Source: Adiantum capillus-veneris (taxonomy: Eukaryota; Streptophyta; Polypodiopsida; Polypodiales; Pteridaceae). Taken from it: a stretch of DNA of 64,000 nt. The notes under the pieces are model-generated. The model was not told the DNA's origin. It saw only the letters and a program-made list of their open reading frames with translations, and ran no database searches. This document shows, piece by piece, positions 13,252-26,114 of this stretch (position 1 is the first letter of the stretch; every line of letters begins with the position of its first letter). Location of the stretch: the NCBI GenBank assembly GCA_014529385.2, contig CM043947.1, positions 131,770,391-131,834,390 on the forward strand, given 5' to 3'. A program made the translations under genes and the position numbers.

Positions 13252-13430
13252 CACCACTCTTGGAGAACTTTTTCCACCCTTGATTGCGGGAACAAGCCCA
13301 TGAGAGTTTTTTAAAAGATAAAAAACAAATTTTTTATTATTATGATGAGGGTAGCAGCTTGCTGCCACCCTCCCAAAATGCCAAAGGGAGGAGGGACCTC
13401 CCTCCCCCATCACTATACATCATCGACATC

Positions 13431-13583
<153 letters not shown>

Positions 13584-14090
13584 GCATAAGCAGACACACA
13601 CCCACACACCCTCTCCTTCATGCTGTGTGTATTCTGTTTAGCTAATCTTTCTTGTCGATGCATCATAGGGCAAGCCGAGACAAGAGGCTTGTTCTCTACC
13701 ACTCTAACCATACCAGACATCCATGTCCATCTCTAGCACATGGACTTAAGCACGCAAGCAGCTTCTTTGCCCTCGCTAGTGACCGTACGATGACATACCT
13801 CACTCGGATCATGGCTTCTTGGGTTGACTTTCCAAGGACCTCAAGAGCTCTCTTGAGAGCATGACAGAGTTCTATTTTGTGCTTGCCTAGCAGACATAGG
13901 AGCACCTCCAACTGCGCCTTCCACCATTCGAAGCTGTGTATGATGCTCGTATAGGCAGCTCATCGGCCAATGAGACGATGAGGCCTTTGGGTGAAGAAAC
14001 CATCAGAGTAGATGCAGGCATCGTCGGTGTGGTTAGTACTGAATATTTCCATCGATACTAAGAGGGAGAGCATATTGAAGCTTAATGGGA

Positions 14091-14310
14091 AACCTGTTGG
14101 AACCAGTCCGTGCTGGCGCGGACCAATTCTAGCAGGTTCAACAAGCACTATATAATCTAAGATTTCAAAGCTACATAGTAGTAATGGACAGGGTTAGAGA
14201 GAAAACGAGTGCCAAGTTTTGCCGTTTGCAATCATCCCGCGCCCCTCTCCAACCCTTCAGAAACCTGTCAGAACTAGTCCGCGCCGGTGTGGGCCAGTTC
14301 CAACAGGTGC
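14091..14310. repeat. Pair of GC-rich imperfect palindromes
   Basis: Two segments of about 45 bp (14091-14138 and 14263-14310) begin CCTGTTGGAACCAGTCC or CCTGTCAGAACTAGTCC and end in CAGG. Each is an imperfect palindrome around a GC-rich centre, so the two match each other both directly and as reverse complements. A third, more degenerate relative lies near 14630-14680 (ATGCTAGCGCAT core). They may be ends of a small foldback element. Confidence 0.55.
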
Positions 14311-14827
14311 TTATATGTAATCAAAGCTTTCAAACCTTTATTTATAAAAATATTATCCATTTCAATGGGCCTTCCCACTCTAAGTAGGGCTAGAAAAATA
14401 CCTTTTTACTAATCGATGAAAATAAGGACAAGGCTTGAAATTCTCTCGGCATTTAGGTCAAAATTTGAAGCTTTTGCCGGTAATTACACTAAAACTTGTG
14501 TAAATTTTCTGGTTTTCTCAAAAGCAAGCTCAAAATCTAACTGGGATTAAAATTTTCAGAAGGTTAAAATACATTGCAACCCAATTTTGTTCTAGCACGT
14601 GGCCTTCCTATGGCCTTCGTGATTGTAAGCGAGACCAATACATGCTAGCGCATACCGATTTTAGCACGGGGCAACACCACTTTTTACGATGGAAAATTTG
14701 ATATATGGTGACAAAATCCCTTTGAATACATGGAAGAGATTGTAAGGTTTACATCTATTGAAGCTAGAGGGGTTGAAAAGCCAAATTTTCCTTCATATTT
14801 TAGACCAAATTATGAAACATTGCAATC

Positions 14828-16920
14828 ATGATGCATCCAAGCGTGATAATGGAACATAAATTCTATAGAGGGGGAATTCCAATCACATCACAAACATACA
14901 TAACCCCCATAGTATCACCAATGCCGACCTATTTGTATTCTTATCCCAACAAGAGAAAAGGACCAACAGTGATTCCGACCACAACAAGATTCCCATATGG
15001 AGAAAATCAAGACGGAAAGAAGATTTGTAGAGGAACCACATGTTGATAGTACATTCAGAGGATATGGATTAGACAAAGTATTTGATGCTAGACCAAGATA
15101 TGAACAAGGAACAATAGAAAGAGAGGCACGAGGAGATTCTACAGTGAGACTGGTAGACAACAAACATGTTAGACCTTCTCAAGTTTAAAAATGGGTTAAG
15201 AAATAATAAGGGGAAAGAGACCCTAGAGATCATAAGGCATCATTCATAAGAGTAATTCGATAAGAAGAAGTCAGAGACTTTGATATGCAATTTTCTAGAT
15301 TCATACTCACCTTAGAGGAAGACACAACAACTTGGTTTGATTCTATTGAAAGAAGGGATTTCAAGAACATCCAAGAGGAATTTGGCGAATTTGTGGAGGA
15401 ATTCTCTCAAAGAGGGATAGCGCATAATACAATCTTGCAAATCCATAAGTTCAAATAAAAAGAGGGAGAATCGGTTAGGAAAGTGGCCTTAAGGCTAAAA
15501 CAATACGTGCAGTTCTACCCTGTGGAAGAGTTACCCACTCAATCTAGACTCATGTTGATATTTATTCAAGGATCAAGAAATATATACCTTTAGAAGGATT
15601 TGCATATGAAGAAGAGCTCAACTCTAAACAAGTTGACTAAGGAGGCTCTATACCTACTAGTAGACAATTGTGTTGTTTACAAGCAAGGAAACTACAAAGA
15701 CTTAGATGATGATTTATCATCACAACACAGTGGAGATAAGTCTAAAATTTGGCATCAAAGAGCGAGGTAACAATAAATCAAGAGAGACTTATTGAGGAAG
15801 TGCTCAAAAGGATAAGCCCGTTTGCTAAGCCATAGGCTAAGCAACCTAAGTGTTGTGCCATTGAGCAGAAATGGATGAATCATGTGAGTGAAGAGTGTCA
15901 CTACAAAAAGGGGTATGTGAAAGAGAAAAATATGTCCCACCAGCCCAAGTAGTACCTCCTCAAGTAACACAAATGCTTAGGTATACAATAGGGAATTTTC
16001 CAGGACCAGTAGGGATTGAACGACCACAACCAGTTTTGGGACAACAGCCACCTCTGCCAGGAGCAAGACCAATGGGCATTAGGTATGCACCCACTATAGA
16101 GGAATCAAAGGAACAAACCTTAGTGTATGTGACTATGTATTACAAAGATCCAAGTAGATATGTGACTAAGACAACATACTATCCACCTGAAGAACTGAAA
16201 GCACCTTGGAGCTTGAGTGAGAATGTTTTACCACCAAATGTTGCACAGGATGCAGGAGAAGGTAGATACAACTTGGACAAATGCACATCGTTGTTCATAG
16301 CAAATGGAGGAGTTGTAGGATTGAGGCATGTTTACCAACATAGGGTTGCTCAAGGAGCACCTCAACAACCCAAAGGACCATGCTACAAGTGTGGTCGAGA
16401 CCATTGGCTAAGAGATTATCCTCATGATGAAATCATTAGGGTAAATGCATGTTGCCCTGAGTGTGGAGTCACTCATTTGATTCTTGATATCCCAAATCAC
16501 CCAAACAAAGGAGAAAAAGTGACATTGAATGTGTTGGGGGTGATCTCATCAAGTAGTGGTTCTGAAAATGAAACGGTGATACCTATACAGGTTGTCACAA
16601 GGGTGCATGTTGCCCTGAGTGTAGAGTCCCTCATTTGATTCTTGATTTCCCAAAGCGCCCAAACAAAGGAGAAAAAGTGACATTGAACATGCTGGGGGAT
16701 ATCCCATCAAGTAGTGGTTCTTAAAATGAAACGGTGATACCTATACGGGTTGTCACAAGGGTGCAAGCTCAAAAAGAAAGGGAAGAACCAATGATTGAGG
16801 GACCTAAAACAGATGCGCCTAGTGTTGAGCAAAAAAGTCAAAGAAACACATGGAAGACTAGGAAAGCACGTATGAAGTGCTTGAAAGGAACGTGAGCAGC
16901 CCTAGCGAAGGAGTTAGAAC
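14828..16920 (+). pseudogene. Gypsy-B gag remnant
   Basis: This is a decayed gag of a second Ty3/gypsy lineage. The N-terminal part starts at the ATG at 14828. The capsid-like region at about 15280-15720 reads through several stops and includes a TTWFDSI segment typical of retrotransposon gag. A zinc-knuckle-like motif begins at 16381 (CYKCGRDHWLRDYP), where the last Cys is replaced by Tyr, followed by a second Cys-rich segment (CCPECGVTHL). A 158-bp tandem duplication (16447-16604 and 16605-16762) copies that segment and, being not a multiple of three, shifts the frame. The order matches the protease and reverse transcriptase remnants downstream. It cannot be functional. Confidence 0.75.
16447..16762 (+). 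repeat. Two-copy 158-bp tandem duplication in Gypsy-B gag
   Basis: The units 16447-16604 and 16605-16762 both start GCATGTTGCCCTGAGTGT. They differ at about a dozen positions, so the duplication is not recent. Confidence 0.85.
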
Positions 16921-17720
16921 AAACCAGGGATAGATTAGAAATATTTGAGAATTAAACTGATCTTGAGCTGGAAACTCTAGAGACCAGAGAACCTACTGAG
17001 AAAAAGAAACCAAAAAGTGCAAGTTCGGGGGATATGTGCTAGTTGAAAAGGTGAATGAACCTCTAGAGGCACTTATGAAAGCCTAAAAACTGCGACTTCA
17101 AACTAACCAAAACTAGGAACAAAAGTGGATGATGTATCCTTATGCTGAGTTGGAAAAGCAAAGGTTGGCGATGTGTCAAAAAATAATCCAAACCACCCAA
17201 GTTTTTGCTAGAGCCACTCGCAAGCAAGCCAAAGACTTGGATACAAGTTCCAGCTCCAACATCGATAATCCCACCGAGGCATGAAACTAAAGGAACAATT
17301 GAGAATCCCACAATTGAATTAGAAAAGCCAAGGATAGTGATGAATACAATAGATAAGGCATTTGAGGGCTTCCATCCTATGATACCAGAGGCCTACAGAG
17401 AGGATGATGGTTTGGACGAGCTTTTGAGAAAAAAACGAGAAGCAAATGACGCAAATGGGTTGAGCTAGAGAGTTAACCAAACTAGTAAGGGGAGGGATGT
17501 CTTTCGTCCACCTATTGAGGAGTTTCAGGTAGGATCTCAAGCAAGTCTAGATATTTTCTCATACTGGGGGGATAGAGGATCTGTAAGATCTTTAGAGAGT
17601 CAACCTCAATCTTTGAGAACCTTAACCTCTAACATGGGAGAGTATGAAGCAAAATCAGATGTGAAGGAGGTGCCATCTCTCATCAAGGAAGGCTATGGAC
17701 TCTAAAGGATCGATAGACGT

Positions 17721-17846
17721 ATTGTCTATGCCTGTGACTTGCACTATTATGCTAGCAGAGCTTCTCCAACTAAGACAAAACATATTGTCTACGCCTGTGA
17801 CTTGCACTATTATGCTAGCAGAGCTTCTCCAACTAAGACAAAACAT
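17721..17846 (+). repeat. Two-copy 63-bp tandem duplication
   Basis: The units 17721-17783 and 17784-17846 are nearly identical and start ATTGTCTATGCC or ATTGTCTACGCC. The period of 63 is a multiple of three, so it would keep a reading frame. Confidence 0.9.
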
Positions 17847-17868
17847 ATAAGCTACTATTGGAAAATGC

Positions 17869-18315
17869 TTGCAGAAGTTTGGAGTAAAAGATCCAACATC
17901 ACATATTCAAGAAGGGATCCGAGAACTAGAAAAACCTCAATTGAACACAAGACTTGTACCATTAAACAAGGTTGGAGAATATTGCGAGGGTGAATATGGA
18001 GATACTATGCTTCTAGTAGAGTTCCAAAGTGTAACAACCACGGCAATTCTTGATAGTGGAGCTGATGTTGCTATTTCCACCAAGGAAATTTGAAAAAGAT
18101 GCAGAAAACCAGCCTTGAGGGCTACTAGGATGAAGTTGAAACTAACTGACAAATACATGGAAAAAACCCTAGGACTTTTGGAGAAAGTGATTATTACTTC
18201 TTGTGGCATTGAGTATGAGCATACCTTTGCTATAGTTGACTTTGACAAGAAGAACAATTATGACATCATACTTGAACGACCATTCATGCGACAATTGAAG
18301 ATGGTTCAGTACTAG
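17869..18315 (+). pseudogene. Gypsy-B aspartic protease remnant
   Basis: The frame contains the retroviral-type protease site AILDSGADVAIS, with Asp-Ser-Gly at 18051-18059, and downstream the flap and C-terminal hallmark DIILERPFM (usually ILGRPF), about 75 residues later. A stop after the site (18091-18093) splits it. It lies between the gag and reverse transcriptase remnants, as expected for Ty3/gypsy elements. The DSGAD form and the long spacer before reverse transcriptase resemble Tat-type rather than chromovirus elements; that assignment is an inference. Confidence 0.75.
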
Positions 18316-18925
18316 GGATATGATCACATATACCTCAGACACATAACAACCATGACACACATAACTCTTAAAGACCATAGTTACAAAGATGTGAACCAAA
18401 CCCCAATGGAGGAGTTTGATTCAGCTACATTAGCATGATCGGAGCTTCCAGCTTGGTTAGGTAAGCCCAAAGAGATATGAGTGTATTCTAGAAAGAGATA
18501 TTGAAGATAAGGAATACATTTTTGAACCTTTTCCTGAAGCTCTAAAGCCATTGGAATGGACTCATATTCTAGCAATCCTAGATGTGTGTGCTATTTTGGA
18601 TGGCCCCACAACAAAATTTTGTGACAAGGATGGATATGACGTAGTTTCATACTATATGGTCAATATAGTAAATGAGAATGATGAGAAATTAGTCCTGGAA
18701 AAACCCGGAGATGGTCAATTGGTGAGTGTAGAAGAAGAGGAGATGTTTATGAATCCCATAGCATTTTGAGCGAGATGATGAGGCAGCCAATGAATTCTCT
18801 GACAACCCAAGTGAACAGAAGGAAACGAGAAAAGATGTTAGGTTTTATAATTTTTCAAAACAAAAGCCTAGACATCAAGGCACTATAAGCAAAAGAGAGC
18901 TAAGGACAGAGCAAGAGAGAACACC

Positions 18926-19339
18926 ATGCCTAGAATAAGGGGTAAAACACTATTTTTGATGCTTGTAAAGGCTGGTGATTGTGTCAAGGACAAGATGTCT
19001 AGAAGGTACTCTAAAGCCCAACATCCAAGAACAAAGGTGAGTATAAGAGACCTGAGAAAGCAAACTCAAAAGTCAAAATCTGAAACAAAACCAAAGCAAA
19101 CAAAAGAACCAAGATTAAACAAGTTTGGAGAAACTAAATGGACCAAGGTGGAGAGAAAGAAGAAGTATCGAGAGCTTAAGAAAACTCTCAGGGAAGGATG
19201 GAAAACGGAAGTAGAAAGTGGGGAAGGAGAAGACGATAAAAATGAATGTGCCATCCCACTACAGAAAGTTCACTATCCAAGATCGAAAGGTAGTGATGAC
19301 ACAAACTATACGAGAGTGAAAGGACAAGGAGTCCTATGA
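18926..19339 (+). pseudogene. Basic linker region of Gypsy-B polyprotein
   Basis: This is an open frame of 137 residues, very rich in Lys, Arg and Glu, between protease and reverse transcriptase. It has no recognised domain. Its position and composition suit a polyprotein spacer. Confidence 0.4.
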
Positions 19340-19589
19340 TAGTACTAAGGATGGAAAGGAGATAGACTTGCCTAGAAAAGAGTCATGTCCACTCTACATA
19401 GCAAAATATACATATCCGGAAGAAGAGGAGAAGCTCATAAGCCTTCTCACAGAGTACAAGGAAGTGTTCGCTTGGCCATATAAATACCTGAAAGGAGTAG
19501 ATCCTATGATATGCTAGCACACAATCCCTTTAAAACCCGATGCAAAGCCTAGCTGACAGAGACCTTACACATACAATGATATGTTTGCT

Positions 19590-20893
19590 AAGCCATCAAG
19601 GAGGAGATTGATAAATTACAAGAGGCTGAGTTTATCTACGAGATAGAACACACCGACTGGGTATCTCCCATTGTGGTAGTGCCTAAGAAGAATGATAAAG
19701 TACGAGTGTGTGTGAATCTAAAGAAGGTCAATGACACCACGATAAGGGATAATTATCCCTTACCTATTACTAACCATGTCCTAAAATGAGTGGTAGGTAA
19801 GCGGGCATACTCCTTCTTAGATGGGTTCTTAGGATATAACCAACTCGCAATTGCTCCTGAAGATCAATACAAGACAGCATTGCCACGGAATGGGAAATAT
19901 AAGCATATAGGGTGATGCCTTTTGGCCTCACCAATGACCCAACAACCTTCAGAGATTAATGGCACATGTCTTTAAGGAATACTTGAGGATATTCTTGGAA
20001 ATTTTCCACGGAATGGGAAATATAAGCACATAGGGTGATGCCTTTTGGCCTCACCAATGACCCAACAACCTTCAGAGATTAATGGCACATGTCTTTAAGG
20101 AATACTTGAGGATATTCTTGGAAATTTGCATGGATGACTTATGCGGGCACTCTCTCTTGAGAAATGAATATACAGAGCACCTCAGGAAATTATTCGAGAA
20201 GTGCAAGACTTATAGGATCTATCTTAACCCAAAAAAGTGCATATTTATGGTTAGACAAGGCAAAATCTTGGGAAATATTTTCTTGGAGAATGGCATATCT
20301 ATTGATTTAGACAAGATAAAAGTAATTATAGAGATGCCTAGACCAAAACAATGCAAAGGAAGTACAATGCTTTATGGGACACTGTGGTTACTACAGGAGG
20401 TTTATACACATGTATGCAGTCATTGCCCAACCCTTGTACACATGTATGCAGTCATTTATACACATGTATGCAGTCATTGCCCAACCCTTGTACAGACTTA
20501 TAGTAGCCTTTATGTGGGATGAATGAATGTGAGGAATCATTTGAAAAACTGAAGAAAGCACTCATATCCGCTCTAGTATTGAAAGCACCAGATTGGGAGA
20601 AGATCTTTCATGTTCATATCGATGCTTTGGCATTTGCTATTGGATGCATCTTGGCTCAACCAGGAGAAGAAAATACACATGTCCTCATCTTCTATGCAAG
20701 CAGGCAGCTTAGTAGTGCTAAAAAGAACTACAAAACTACGGAGAGAGAAGGGATAGGAATGATAAATGTTGTTAAGGAATTTTGGCATTATCTCCTTGCA
20801 AACAAGTTTTTGTTTTTCATCGATCATCAAGCCCTCTTATACCTCATAAACAAACCCTGCAATATGGGAAGGATTGTACAATGTAGAGTTTGA
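19590..20893 (+). pseudogene. Gypsy-B reverse transcriptase and RNase H remnant
   Basis: The N-terminal reverse transcriptase motifs appear in broken frames (WVSPIVVVPKKND, then VRVCVNLKKVND, then SFLDG). The catalytic box reads CMDDL (20128-20142) in place of the usual YMDD or YVDD. A 123-bp tandem duplication (19883-20005 and 20006-about 20127) repeats the PFGLT region. Repeats of ACACATGTATGCAGTCATT interrupt at 20406-20490. RNase H follows at 20519-20893, with VHIDA, FYASRQL and FIDHQALLYL recognisable. The ORF is fragmented and cannot be functional. Confidence 0.85.
19883..20127 (+). repeat. Two-copy 123-bp tandem duplication in Gypsy-B RT
   Basis: Both units begin CCACGGAATGGGAAATATAAG and end GGATATTCTTGGAAATTT. 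They are almost identical, so this duplication is much younger than the decay of the element. The period of 123 keeps the frame. Confidence 0.93.
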
Positions 20894-21306
20894 TTTTATT
20901 GTCGTGTTTAAAAAAGGAAGATGCATCTACGAGAAGATCACCTTTCCAGATTGCCAAACGGAGAAGCTCCAAAAGGGGTAGATGATGAAATCTCTGGCGC
21001 ATATATTTTTAACGTTGAAATGATACCAAAATGGTCTTAGGAGATAGTCGATTTACTATCCTATGGAGGTGAGTTTGATAGAACGGGCAAGAATTTAAAA
21101 GACGAATGGTTTTCCAATCAAGATATTTCCAATTTCTGGGTGGGTGTTTGTATCATTTAGGCTCAGACAACATTTTGCGATTATACATAAGTCCGGAGGA
21201 GTACAATTGCTACCTTTTGGAAGCACATGGTCAAGACTTAGCATTTCATTGCTCACAAAAGAAAATGAATCAGTGCTTGAAATAGTTAAGAGTTTATTGG
21301 CCAAAT

Positions 21307-22640
21307 ATGGGCATTGATGTTTGTATGTACATTACTAACTATGCAACCTGCAGGTCTAAACCACCGGTAGAACATGCCACACTATTTCAGGTAACAATTG
21401 CACCAAAAAGGAGCCAATATATAATTGACTATCTGACAACGAGGAAGTTTCCTAAAAATACCTCTAGAGCATGGAAAAGGGACATAGAAATAGAGGTTCG
21501 ATATTTTGCACTAATTGAAAATCAATTTTATAAGAGAGGAAAGGACAATTATCTCTGGATATATGCAATTGAAGGCATGTATTTGCCAGTCCTAGAGCAG
21601 GCACATAAAGGAATTAGTGGAAGCCACTTTTTAGGGGATAAAATGGAAAAAATTATCTTAACGCTAGAACATGGTGGCCTACATTACACATGGACGTTGA
21701 CGAATACGTTAAGAGATGTGATGCATGTCAATGTACCAAAGTGCCAATAAGGAGAGATGAGATTCCCTTAAGGCCAATGATGGTAGCTAGAGCATTTTCA
21801 AAGTGGGATATATTTTTTTGTTGGACCGATTTTCCCCTCTTCTTATAGAACTCATGCCCAATGATATTACGGACTATCTCACTAAATGGGCTGAAGCTAA
21901 GGAAAAGTAGATGCAAGAACCACTACACAATCTCTATATGAAAATATCTTTGTTAGATATGGTCTACCCATAGAAATTGTCAGTGATCATGGCACACATT
22001 TAATGGATGAAGTTATTGAAAATATTTTAGACAAATTCATGGTAGTTCACAAGAATTATGCTCCATACCATCCACATGCTAATGGGCAAGATGAAGCTCA
22101 ATAGTAATAAGAATCTATGCACTGTCTTGACCAAAATAGTATCAAATTCAAGAGCAGATTGGGACCAACAATTACACTCTCCATTGTGAGCTTATGGGGT
22201 AGCCTACAAAACATCTATTGGAACAACACCGTACAACATGGAAATTGGTCTTAATTCTATCTTGATTATGGAATTCTTGATCCCAACACTAAGAGTGGCT
22301 CAACAACTTGAGTCGACAGGCCATGGATTGTCTTCAAGAGTCAATGACCTAGAGAAACTGAATGAGCTTCACCTGAAAGCTGTAGCTTCTATCTACTCTC
22401 TGAAAAGAAGACAAAAGGAATTTTTTGATAAGCATGTACGCTCCAAAACGTTTAAAATAGGAGACTATGTCCTAGTTTATACATTGAAACAACATGCTAA
22501 GAAACTTAAAAAGAGAGGGATGGACCCTTGGTGATCACCGATATATCACCAAGTAGGGCTGTCAAAGCTTGCTACATTGGATGGTGAAGAAATTCCTAAT
22601 TGGATTAGTGATTGGGCGTAAAAAGTATTAGCTACCACTA
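21307..22640 (+). pseudogene. Gypsy-B integrase remnant
   Basis: The N-terminal finger region includes AHKGISGSHF (21601-21630) and, in another frame, the CDACQ segment near 21721. The catalytic core appears as SDHGTHL (about 21982-22002) and NYAPYHPHANGQ (about 22053-22088). The C-terminal part is open at 22238-22534, with FDKHVRSKTFKIGDYVLV, typical of the integrase C-terminus. Stops and frameshifts separate all pieces. A (CAA)n run at about 22761-22790 follows. No matching LTR pair was found around Gypsy-B, so its limits are unknown. Confidence 0.8.
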
Positions 22641-22734
22641 ACCCAGAACATGATTCAAAAAATACATGCAAAAAAGAAACGATTTCAAGAAAAGCAGCGC
22701 ATAGTCAAAGAAACTCAAGATGAAGCCAAGGAGT

Positions 22735-25700
22735 GCATGGCAAAATGGAAGCTTCTACAAGAACAACAACAACAACAACAACAACAATAAGGATAACCAC
22801 TACGGATCAATATAATGAAAGTGACAGACTTTGAAGAGAAGCATACGGTGGATTGGACAATAAAAGTCAATCTTGGAGGCCAATGCAATCCTAAATTCCG
22901 GAGCTTAAGGAAATCTTATTTCCTATAGCCTTTACAAGCAACTAACACTTGAGGAAGAGCTTCAATCAAAACAACAAGGCATTCAAAAAGTTAATCGGAG
23001 CATTCAATCAAGGCAATGGGGTGGATGATGATACATGTGTAGATTAATTAATATCTCTATCCGCATAAGTTTTATGTGGTAGAAGATAACATCCATTATT
23101 GCTCGGTTAGCCATGGCAAAGAGAGTACAATGTACAAATTGATTGAAGATCTAATACAATCAACATTCAACATGCGACAAAAATTCGAGTTGTTCCGTTT
23201 GTGGCAGAACAAAATGACAAACCATGGGTAACAGACTGAAAAGCTAAGGGAAAACAAGCCTTCCTTACGATAGATCAGCAATGGATTCCAAAGAGAAAAA
23301 CAAAGGAGATTACTACTGCCCTCGGGGGGTGCACTACGTAATCATGTTAATGTATAACGTGAGTTCAAAAGGAGGGGTTTTAAAATGCAAAAAATTTAGC
23401 CAATTTAACTATACATTAAAATAAGGGGGTTTTATATTCAATTTTGGAAAAAAATCCTAAAGTAAGGGGTCATTTTATTAATTCATACATGTTAAATGAG
23501 GGATTTTTTTAATACCTCGTGAACGCACGTTATATAGGGGGTACTAAATGGTGAACCCCTCGAGACTACTGCAAAGCCGAGCAGCGAGAATAGTCCAAGG
23601 GATCTACTAGGCCACAACCACCACTATAGTTACAAATAGCACCTAAGCAATTGTGGGTTAAGAAGGCCGAGGTTGCCCAATTTATGCAGACCATGATTAA
23701 AGCTACCTCAATATCAACAAATGATAAACCCCAAAAAGAAACTCAACGGTATGATCAGGTTTGGGTGCCGAAGAAGTTGATTGTTGTACAAGGTAATCAA
23801 GCGCAAATTTGGATTCGAAAGCAACACAACGAGAAACTCCCTTCAATACAAACCCCTCAGATCCAACCAAAACCAAAGCCATATCATCCACAAAAACATG
23901 TGAAGCAAATTTAGGAACCCAAGCAATTATGGCAAGCTCAAAAAGACCAAACTCAAATTTGGGAACTTAAACAAAGACCAACACAAACGCCATATGTGGA
24001 TATTGGATTCAAACAAGCATGCCACCACTAGCCGCAACACGGACCAAAAGTACAAGGGCATCCCTTGTCAATCAAACAATGAGCATCACAATTAGAACGA
24101 TTATTATTTCACCACTGTCCTATTGGTACTGACATAACAAGAAACCTCAACATCGAATGCCAATAAGAAAATTGCTTATACCCTCCTCTTGCACAACATT
24201 AATTTTTCCCATGCATTGATCGAGTATGCATATAGGGCCACATTACATGGCCTGCATTAGCACACCATTGTAACCTATGCACAACACATCCCCTAGGGCG
24301 ATACACCATCATCTAGGAGGACTCCGACTAGGAGGGGAGATGCGTTCTCAATGCGAACACAACAGACTTAAAAAGTACTAAAAGGGCATTGTTTTCTATG
24401 TTTTGAGTTTGGTTGCGTTTAATTGCAAAAATGTTTTGGTAAATTCAAATATATGCCCTTATCTAATGTGAATCTATAGAGATATGAAGACAAACACCAC
24501 AATTGAGCCTCTAGGTGTGTGAGCAATTTTTATGCAAAAAATGAGAAAAACGAAGCAAACCAACCAAAAATATTATAAATGACCGTATATAGCAATTTAT
24601 CGTGTTATTTGTTATTTATTGGTATTTTTTGGGTTAATTTAATTATTTTTCTTTATTTTTGTTAATTTTCTAGAAAAAAACAAAGAAAAATGAAAAAACG
24701 AGGTGAGATGGAGACATAATGACAAAAGAAAAGTATAAGAGTGATTAGCAGATCAAGGGCAACATATGGTGAGGTCGCGGTGCAATTATGAAAATGTTGC
24801 GGAAAGCCCGATCCGACCAATTTTTGGATGAAATGACAAATTTTTCGAAAATGGGACAAACGGAGTCCAAATGAAGAAAGTTTCAAGCTTAAAGTTCATT
24901 TCACAATAGGATAGGAACACATGTAAAATCTCATGACAAATGGCCCGCGGACCCCCCGATATAAGATATTTTGGACCCACTTATTACCTCATTTCTACTA
25001 TTCACAATTAGAGAGAGCTTGAGAGACCTAGAGTGTGCATACCTTCTACGGCTTTGTATGATGCACACGAGACATTGAACAGTGCCATACATGAGAGGTA
25101 GGCTCCTCACCATGTGCCCTTCTTGTTCTATGCTAGCTTCAACGCGAAAAACCTACGAAAGCGGCAATGTGGCATCGTCAAGATGAGACCGAAATCGGAC
25201 TGCAACTCAACAACCACAAACCCGATAGCTACAAGACTTGATAGGGGCTTAACCCTAGGCTAGATGAAGATGTCTATGTCCTTCTATGCTGGTTTAGGTC
25301 AGGTAGAAAAACCTAACTTTTTGGAGCCTGCAGAAGTCAATATGGAACAAGTTGTGAAAATGGCACCAAACTTCATGAGTAGGTGCTCCTCGAGGTTATC
25401 TACAAGCCCATGTAATTGCCTCCATAGTCAAGCTACCAAAAGTAGGTCAAAGAATCAAGCTAGGCTTCAGACACGCAAAGCCTCATTTAGCTCTCGAGGT
25501 TATCTACAAGCCCATGTAATTGCCTCCATAGTCACGCTACCAAAAGTAGGTAAAAGCATCAAGCTAGGCTTTAGACACGCAAAGCATCATTTAGCTCTCA
25601 CGGCCAAGCGGTGCATCCATTTGCCACCAAACTTCACGAGCATCATCGACTAACCATTGACAACCAAAAAGTATGGTCAAACATCAAGGAAAATTGTCGC

Positions 25701-26110
25701 GGACCAACTTCTCACAAAAAATGCCATTTGAGTGACAAATCGCCAAAAAGGGTACCCGTAAGGCCAAAGGCTACACTGAAGCCATAAAAAGGTGCCCTAC
25801 TGCATCTACAAGCTTGAGTGATTAATCTCAAGAAGAATCACTGTGAAAAGTAATCTCCAATACAGAAATCCTTTTTAGAGCTTGGAATGCCAGATAGGAA
25901 GTTTCTATGCTAAGTTGAAAACTAGCGATTAGGGCTTACGGCACAAGCACAAAACACTCCAAAGCATCATATTCAATTTTTCTCAAAATAGACGTCATAT
26001 GCGTATGATGTCTCACAACCAACTTTTGCATAGGAACCTTCCCATTTGAATTCACAAGCATATTGTAAATACTCTAAGCATGAGGTACATAAAGTTTTAT
26101 AAGGTTTGGA
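22735..26110. other. Non-genic stretch downstream of Gypsy-B
   Basis: No gene is recognised. An 87-residue frame at 23651-23914 is Gln, Lys and Pro rich with spaced Trp motifs (LWVKK, VWVPK, IWIRK). A 104-bp tandem duplication lies at 25391-25598. Part of this stretch may be the 3' non-coding part and LTR of Gypsy-B, but no partner LTR was recognised upstream. Confidence 0.4.
25391..25598 (+). repeat. Two-copy 104-bp tandem duplication
   Basis: The units 25391-25494 and 25495-25598 both start CGAGGTTATCTACAAGCCC. They differ at only a few positions. Confidence 0.92.
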
Positions 26111-26114
26111 GCTA

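Noticed and set aside
17655-17846. CRISPR-like repeated segment
   Set aside because: Only two adjacent copies without spacers; a simple tandem duplication inside a retrotransposon of a plant genome.
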